DNA of 64,000 nucleotides from Streptomyces kurssanovii (lineage in GTDB: Bacteria; Actinomycetota; Actinomycetes; Streptomycetales; Streptomycetaceae): NCBI RefSeq assembly GCF_014649695.1, contig NZ_BMTN01000010.1:144953-208952 (forward strand), written 5' to 3'. A program made the position numbers and the translations under genes. A model generated the notes under the pieces. The model saw nothing but the letters and a program-made list of their open reading frames with translations, ran no database searches and was not told where the DNA came from. Shown one piece after another: positions 59,587 through 64,000 of this stretch. Every line of letters begins with the position of its first letter. The stretch's first letter is position 1.

Positions 59587-60585
59587 ATGCGCGCTCTTGC
59601 CCGTATATCCCCCCGGCTGCGCCACCGCGCAGTCGGTACGGCGATCATGGCCGGAACCCTGGCCATCGCTCCGCTCTCCGCCCCGGGCAGCGTCGCCGCG
59701 CCGAAGGCGGCCGTATCGGCCACCGCCTCCGCCGAGGAGTGCGCCGAGGACGCGCACGCCGGCGCCGCCGCCCGTGAGACCCGTCCTGGCGCCGGCCACG
59801 CCCACGAGCCCAACGAGATCTCCGAGGCCAAGGCGAAGGCCATGGACGCGGACCTCAAGAAGCGGCTCGACGCCGCCCGCACCAACGGCCGTGATCTCTC
59901 CGCCGCCGGCGCGACGACGATCCCGGTCTACTTCCACGTCATCCACGACGGCGAGACGGGCAAGCTCACCGCCGCGCAGATCAGCAGCCAGCTCGCGGTC
60001 CTGAACGCGGCCTACGCGGGCCAGGGCACCGGCAACGTCGACGCGGGCTTCCAGTTCACCCTGGCCGGCACCGACTACACGAACAACGCCTCCTGGTACA
60101 ACCTGACTTCGGGCTCCACCGCCGAGAAGCAGATGAAGTCCACCCTCCGCCAGGGCGGCGCCGGCGCACTGAACTTCTACACCGCCAAGCTGGGCGGCGG
60201 CCTGCTCGGCTGGGCGACCTTCCCGTCCTCGTACAACTCCAACCCGTCCATGGACGGCGTGGTCGTGCTCGACGCCTCGCTGCCCGGCGGGTCCGCCGCC
60301 AACTACGACGAGGGCGACACCGCCACCCACGAGGTCGGCCACTGGATGGGGCTCTACCACACCTTCCAGGGCGGCTGTAACGGCAACGGCGACTACGTCA
60401 CCGACACCCCCGCCGAGAAGAGCCCGGCGTACGCCTGCCCGACCGGCCGTGACAGCTGCGCCAGCAAGACCGGCGTGGACCCGATCCACAACTTCATGGA
60501 CTACACCTACGACGCCTGCATGACCCAGTTCACCTCGGGCCAGGTGCAGCGGATGAAGGACCACTGGACGGCGTACCGCGCCTGA
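59587..60585 (+). CDS. Secreted zinc metalloprotease, M43 (pappalysin/ulilysin-like)
   Basis: 332 aa from an ATG with GAGGAG 7 nt upstream; earlier ATG at 59488 has no site. A Sec signal spans about 1-38 (basic start, hydrophobic [19 protein letters not shown] cleavage region). Residues 40-110 look like a propeptide with many Ala, Glu and His. The catalytic domain has [14 protein letters not shown] (HExxHxxGxxH, 248-258) and the Met-turn [12 protein letters not shown]. Four cysteines (264, 284, 291, 311) can form two disulfides, as in M43. It degrades extracellular protein. A 16-bp-stem terminator follows. Confidence 0.92.
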   Translation: MRALARISPRLRHRAVGTAIMAGTLAIAPLSAPGSVAAPKAAVSATASAEECAEDAHAGAAARETRPGAGHAHEPNEISEAKAKAMDADLKKRLDAARTNGRDLSAAGATTIPVYFHVIHDGETGKLTAAQISSQLAVLNAAYAGQGTGNVDAGFQFTLAGTDYTNNASWYNLTSGSTAEKQMKSTLRQGGAGALNFYTAKLGGGLLGWATFPSSYNSNPSMDGVVVLDASLPGGSAANYDEGDTATHEVGHWMGLYHTFQGGCNGNGDYVTDTPAEKSPAYACPTGRDSCASKTGVDPIHNFMDYTYDACMTQFTSGQVQRMKDHWTAYRA

Positions 60586-60601
60586 TCCAGCCGCTCCGAC
60601 C

Positions 60602-60640
60602 GGTCCGCCCGGCGCGCGCCCTGTGCGCGCCGGGCGGACC
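60602..60640. terminator. Bidirectional terminator after the metalloprotease gene
   Basis: A perfect 16-bp stem (60602-60617 with 60625-60640) and 7-nt loop between convergent genes ending at 60585 and 60693. Confidence 0.85.
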
Positions 60641-60692
60641 GCCGTGTGCGACGTCACACACCGGGTGGACCACCGTGCCCACCCTCCGCTCC

Positions 60693-61262
60693 TCAGAGCG
60701 TCTCCAGGAACCCCAGGGCCGTCCGCCAGGTCTGCTCCGCCGAAGTCTCGTCGTAGTCGGGCAGATCGGGGTCGGTGAACAGATGCCCGGCCCCCGGATA
60801 ACGGTGCACCTCCACGTCCGCACCCGCCCGCTGCATCTGGAGGTACCAGGTGTTCAGCCAGTCGTGCGGCTCGAACGGATCCGGGTCCGCGACGTGCAGC
60901 TGCACCGGCAGGCCGTCCACGCTCGCGCCCTCCGCGATGTCGGACGTGCCGTGGAGAAGCAGCAGCCCGCGCGCCTTCTCGTCACCGAGCGCCAGGTTCT
61001 GCGCGAGCGCCCCGCCGAGCGAGAACCCGGCATAGACCAACCCCTGGTCGGAACAGGGCGCGGCGGCGTGGATCGCCCGCCGCAGCAGCTCGTCCGTGCC
61101 GATCTTCTCCCTGAGATCTCTGCCTTCCTCGACGGTCCCGGCGGTTTGCCCCTCGAACAGGTCGGGCACGCGCACCTCGTGCCCTGCGGCACGCAGCCGG
61201 TCCGCGGCCGCGTGCACCGCGGGGCGCAGACCGAAGGTCGAATGGAAAAGGATGACGTTCAT
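60693..61262 (-). CDS. Dienelactone hydrolase family alpha/beta hydrolase
   Basis: 189 aa, compact alpha/beta-hydrolase. The nucleophile elbow is GFSLGG (Ser, where true dienelactone hydrolases have Cys), and the acid and His are in HVADPDPFEP and YPGAGHLFTDPD. It starts directly at the first strand (MNVILFHSTFGLRPAV), has no signal peptide and is cytoplasmic. The substrate is unknown. It is divergent from the MscS gene; only 46 bp separate the two starts. Confidence 0.87.
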   Translation of the reverse strand: MNVILFHSTFGLRPAVHAAADRLRAAGHEVRVPDLFEGQTAGTVEEGRDLREKIGTDELLRRAIHAAAPCSDQGLVYAGFSLGGALAQNLALGDEKARGLLLLHGTSDIAEGASVDGLPVQLHVADPDPFEPHDWLNTWYLQMQRAGADVEVHRYPGAGHLFTDPDLPDYDETSAEQTWRTALGFLETL

Positions 61263-61308
61263 CCGGTCATCCTGCCAGCCGCCTTCACCGGCACGGAGTT
61301 ACGGAGAC

Positions 61309-62463
61309 ATGGAGAACATATTGCGCCCGACGGCCGTCGTCGGCGGAGCGGTCCTGCTCACCCTCGCGCTCGGCTGGGCCGTCGACCGCATGCTGCGCCG
61401 GATCGACGTCCGCCACCCGGAGACACCCCTGTGGGACATGCTGCGCCGCTGTCGCCTGCCGCTCCAGGGGGTGGTCCTCGGGGCACTGTTGAGGGGTGCT
61501 TACCGGGAGACCCGCTGGTCGCTCGTGGAGCGCCACGAGACGGCCATCGGCCATGTGCTCTCGCTGGTCCTGATCGGCGCGAGCGCCTGGCTGATGACCC
61601 GCATCGTGTCCGCCGTCGTGGAGTCCTCGTACACCCGGTACGCGTCCTCCACCCGCGACCCGGCCCGGGTCCGCCGGGTGCGGACCCAGATCACACTGAT
61701 CAGGCGGATCGTCACGGCCGTCGTCGCCGTGGTCGCCGTCGCCGCGATGCTGCTGACGTTCCCCGCCATGGAGAAGTTCGGCGCCTCGATGCTGGCGTCC
61801 GCGGGCATCATAGGCATCGTCGCCGGTGTCGCGGCCCAGTCCACCCTGGGCAATCTCTTCGCCGGCTTCCAGATCGCCTTCGGTGACATGGTCCGCATCG
61901 GCGACACGGTGGTGGTGGACGGCGAATGGGGCGTCGTGGAGGAGGTCACCCTCACATTCCTCGCCGTACGGACGTGGGACGAGCGCCGCATCACCATGCC
62001 GGTGTCGTACTTCACGAGCAAGCCGTTCGAGAACTGGTCGCGCGGCGGGGCCCAGATGACGGGGACGGTCTACTTCCAGCTGGACCACTCGGCACCGGTC
62101 GCGCTGATGCGCGAGAAGCTGCAGGAGATCCTCGCCGGCTGCAAGGCCTGGGACGGCAGGGACTGGAGCCTGGCCGTGACGGACACCACACCCAGCACGA
62201 TCGAGGTCCGCGCGGTCGTGACCGCGAAGGACGCCGACGACATCTGGACGGCCCGCTGCACGGTGCGGGAGCAGATGATCGCCTGGCTGTACGAGAAGCA
62301 CCCGTACGCCCTGCCCCGCATCGCCACGGCATCGGCCTCCCTGCCGCCGGACGGCCAGTGGCCGCGGCAGGCCGCTCCCCCGCGGGCGGAGGAGATCCAC
62401 AGCAACAACGCGGGCGACTACACGCCCACGAACGACGAGGTTCCCCGCACGGGCCGCGGCTGA
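61309..62463 (+). CDS. MscS-family small-conductance mechanosensitive channel
   Basis: 384 aa from an ATG with GGAG 9 nt upstream. Membrane helices at about 9-25, 49-60, 84-105 and 125-147 precede the pore helix FGASMLASAGIIGIVAGVAA, QSTLGNLFAGFQIAFGD, rich in Gly and Ala as in MscS TM3. The beta domain follows (VRIGDTVVVDGEWGVVEEVT, RRITMPVSYFTSKPFENWSR). The C-terminus is a polar, Pro-rich tail. MscS channels release solutes on osmotic downshock. Confidence 0.92.
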   Translation: MENILRPTAVVGGAVLLTLALGWAVDRMLRRIDVRHPETPLWDMLRRCRLPLQGVVLGALLRGAYRETRWSLVERHETAIGHVLSLVLIGASAWLMTRIVSAVVESSYTRYASSTRDPARVRRVRTQITLIRRIVTAVVAVVAVAAMLLTFPAMEKFGASMLASAGIIGIVAGVAAQSTLGNLFAGFQIAFGDMVRIGDTVVVDGEWGVVEEVTLTFLAVRTWDERRITMPVSYFTSKPFENWSRGGAQMTGTVYFQLDHSAPVALMREKLQEILAGCKAWDGRDWSLAVTDTTPSTIEVRAVVTAKDADDIWTARCTVREQMIAWLYEKHPYALPRIATASASLPPDGQWPRQAAPPRAEEIHSNNAGDYTPTNDEVPRTGRG

Positions 62464-62514
62464 CGGCGCCGGAGCACCGACGGTGCCTGCCCGCGGACCG
62501 TGGCCGGGCAGGCC

Positions 62515-62988
62515 CTAGAGGGCCCGACGCATCGCCAGGTGCGGAATGCCGGCGTCCAGGAACTCGGGGCCGTAGGCCGCGTATCCGAGCCGCGCGTAGA
62601 AACCGAGCGCATGTGTCTGCGCGTGCAGGTCCACGGCCGCGAGTCCGCGCGCCCGGGCCGCCTCCTCTATGGCCCGCACGAGCGCAATCCCCACCCCGAG
62701 GCCGCGCGCCGCCTTGCTGACAGCGAGCCTGCCGAGGGAGCCGACCGTAAGGTCGCCGCCGGTCTTCTTGAGCGCCGAGGCGCCGTGCAGCAGCCGCCCG
62801 GTACCGAGCGGGCGGCCGTCCTCGGCCACGGCCAGCACATGGATGGTGTCCGCGTCCTCGGCGTCGTACGCGTCGTACTCGATCTCCTCGGGCACCTGCT
62901 GCTCGGCGACGAAGACCTCCTTGCGGACGGAGAAGCACGCCTCGCGGTCGGCCTGGCCCACTGCCACCCGCACGCTGTACACCGTCAC
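62515..62988 (-). CDS. GNAT family N-acetyltransferase
   Basis: 157 aa from a GTG overlapping the rluD stop by 4 nt. The GNAT fold of the ElaA/YjcF type: [20 protein letters not shown] in the acceptor part, [20 protein letters not shown], then the acetyl-CoA motif [20 protein letters not shown] and the C-terminal [20 protein letters not shown]. The acceptor is unknown. Translational coupling to rluD suggests co-expression only. Confidence 0.9.
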   Translation of the reverse strand: MTVYSVRVAVGQADREACFSVRKEVFVAEQQVPEEIEYDAYDAEDADTIHVLAVAEDGRPLGTGRLLHGASALKKTGGDLTVGSLGRLAVSKAARGLGVGIALVRAIEEAARARGLAAVDLHAQTHALGFYARLGYAAYGPEFLDAGIPHLAMRRAL

Positions 62989-63926
62989 GCGCTCTCTGCC
63001 TCGATCCGGTCCAGCGCCTGCTGGAGGTCGGCCGGGTAGGTGCTCCCGTACTCCACCCACTGCCCGTCCGACGGGTGCTCGAAGCCCAGTCGCACGGCGT
63101 GCAGCCACTGCCGGGTCAGACCGAGCCGCTTCGCCATCGTGGGGTCGGCCCCGTACGTCAGGTCGCCCACGCAGGGGTGGCGGTGCGCGGCCATGTGCAC
63201 CCGGATCTGGTGGGTGCGGCCCGTCTCCAACTTGATGTCCAGCAGCGAGGCCGCGCGGAAGGCCTCGATCAGGTCGTAGTGCGTCACCGAGGGCTTGCCC
63301 TCCGCCGTGACCGCCCACTTGTAGTCCGCGGTCGGGTGCCGGCCGATGGGGGCGTCGATGGTGCCGCTGAGCGGGTCCGGGTGGCCCTGCACCAACGCGT
63401 GGTAGCGCTTGTCGACGACGCGCTCCCGGAACTGCTGCTTCAGCAACGTGTACGCGCGCTCGGACTTGGCCACGACCATGAGGCCGGACGTGCCCACGTC
63501 GAGACGGTGCACGATGCCCTGGCGCTCGGAGGCGCCCGACGTGGAGATGCGGTAACCGGCGGCCGCGAGACCGCCGATGACGGTGGTGCCGGTCCAGCCG
63601 GGGCTGGGATGCGCGGCCACGCCGACCGGCTTGACGATCACGACGATGTCGTCGTCGTCGTGCACGATCTCCATGCCCTCGACGGGCTCGGCGACGATCT
63701 GCACGGGTGCGGGGGCCTGCGGCATCTCCACCTCGAGCCAGGCGCCGCCGTGCACACGCTCGGACTTTCCGACGACCGAGCCGTCGACCTGCACCTTCCC
63801 GGCAGCGGCCAGCTCAGCAGCCTTCGTACGGGAGAACCCGAACATCCGGGAGATGGCGGCGTCCACACGCTCACCCTCCAGGCCGTCGGGTACGGGCAGG
63901 GTGCGGATCTCGGGAATCGTACTCAC
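62985..63926 (-). CDS. rluD: Ribosomal large subunit pseudouridine synthase, RluD type
   Basis: 313 aa from a GTG at 63926. An N-terminal S4 RNA-binding domain ([32 protein letters not shown]) is followed by the RsuA/RluA catalytic domain with the key Asp in [20 protein letters not shown], plus [11 protein letters not shown] and [20 protein letters not shown]. It makes pseudouridines in 23S rRNA. In streptomycetes lspA commonly precedes this gene, but the window ends 74 bp upstream. Confidence 0.95.
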   Translation of the reverse strand: MSTIPEIRTLPVPDGLEGERVDAAISRMFGFSRTKAAELAAAGKVQVDGSVVGKSERVHGGAWLEVEMPQAPAPVQIVAEPVEGMEIVHDDDDIVVIVKPVGVAAHPSPGWTGTTVIGGLAAAGYRISTSGASERQGIVHRLDVGTSGLMVVAKSERAYTLLKQQFRERVVDKRYHALVQGHPDPLSGTIDAPIGRHPTADYKWAVTAEGKPSVTHYDLIEAFRAASLLDIKLETGRTHQIRVHMAAHRHPCVGDLTYGADPTMAKRLGLTRQWLHAVRLGFEHPSDGQWVEYGSTYPADLQQALDRIEAESA

Positions 63927-64000
63927 CCGTCGAGTATGCCTAATGGGAAGCGAAGGCTGGTACGCGAGCCCCGATCATGGTCGGGGATCCCACCAGTTTT
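63927..64000. other. Window edge upstream of rluD
   Basis: 74 bp. A hairpin CCCCGA-loop-TCGGGG spans about 63970-63987. One minus-strand frame is open to a TGA overlapping the rluD GTG, but it contains the rare codons TTA and ATA, so I do not call it as the end of a gene. Confidence 0.35.

Noticed and set aside
63927-64000. Possible C-terminus of LspA overlapping the rluD start
   Set aside because: The only frame with an overlapping TGA holds TTA and ATA codons and poor GC at third positions; too short to support.

Overview
The window is a piece of a high-GC actinobacterial chromosome, almost certainly Streptomyces. The signs are: very GC-rich third codon positions, many GTG and a few TTG starts, 1-4 nt start/stop overlaps, and the neighbourhood gltBD - ADP-ribosylglycohydrolases - lgt - trp - his - dnaE - phoD - rluD, which I recall as conserved core order in streptomycetes. 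No tRNA, rRNA, CRISPR array, transposase, integrase or plasmid function was seen. About 55 genes are supported.

Layout. 1-2 kb: a flavin-type oxidase-fold protein, a small dimeric alpha/beta-barrel protein and a TerF-like VWA protein. 2.5-8.7 kb: glutamate synthase (gltB-gltD, minus strand). 9.1-9.85 kb: a VIT1/CCC1-type metal transporter. 10.06-18.6 kb: a tightly coupled seven-gene plus-strand operon of four ADP-ribosylglycohydrolase paralogues, a ribokinase-type kinase, a class III CoA-transferase and a CitE-type lyase. This is the least explained system here. 18.95-28.3 kb (minus): lgt, a membrane-anchored DsbA-like protein, trpA, trpB, trpM-like, trpC, three small membrane proteins, trpE, hisI. 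28.4-36.2 kb: a DinB-fold protein, a sodium:solute symporter, a PucR-type regulator, a large LuxR-type ATPase regulator and a secreted cutinase/PETase-like polyester hydrolase. 36.5-42.2 kb: hisD-C-B-(55-aa membrane peptide)-H-A-(RidA)-F, one operon with a strong terminator. 42.4-46.4 kb (plus): a TTA-containing membrane protein, an alpha-helical protein, a Lon-N-domain protein and a YbaK deacylase. 46.5-50.3 kb (minus): NYN protein, ABC exporter pair, DUF2567 protein. 50.6-64 kb: a 57-aa basic protein, dnaE, DUF2252, a membrane protein with a DsbA-like partner, phoD, a secreted M43 metalloprotease, a dienelactone-hydrolase-type protein, an MscS channel, a GNAT enzyme and rluD.

How the parts fit. 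The trp and his genes are complementary: there is no trpF, and hisA is expected to be the bifunctional PriA serving both pathways; hisI sits with trpE. gltBD supplies glutamate and has a GlnR-like site upstream. Intergenic DNA carries a dispersed GC-rich, hairpin-forming repeat in four copies (about 2.0-2.5, 18.7-18.9, 23.2-23.5 and 46.4-46.5 kb), one of which splits the trp cluster between trpM and trpB. Strong perfect-stem terminators mark most transcription unit ends.

All family calls come from reading sequence motifs by eye; no database search was run. Functions of the ADP-ribosylglycohydrolase operon and of several membrane proteins are inference.
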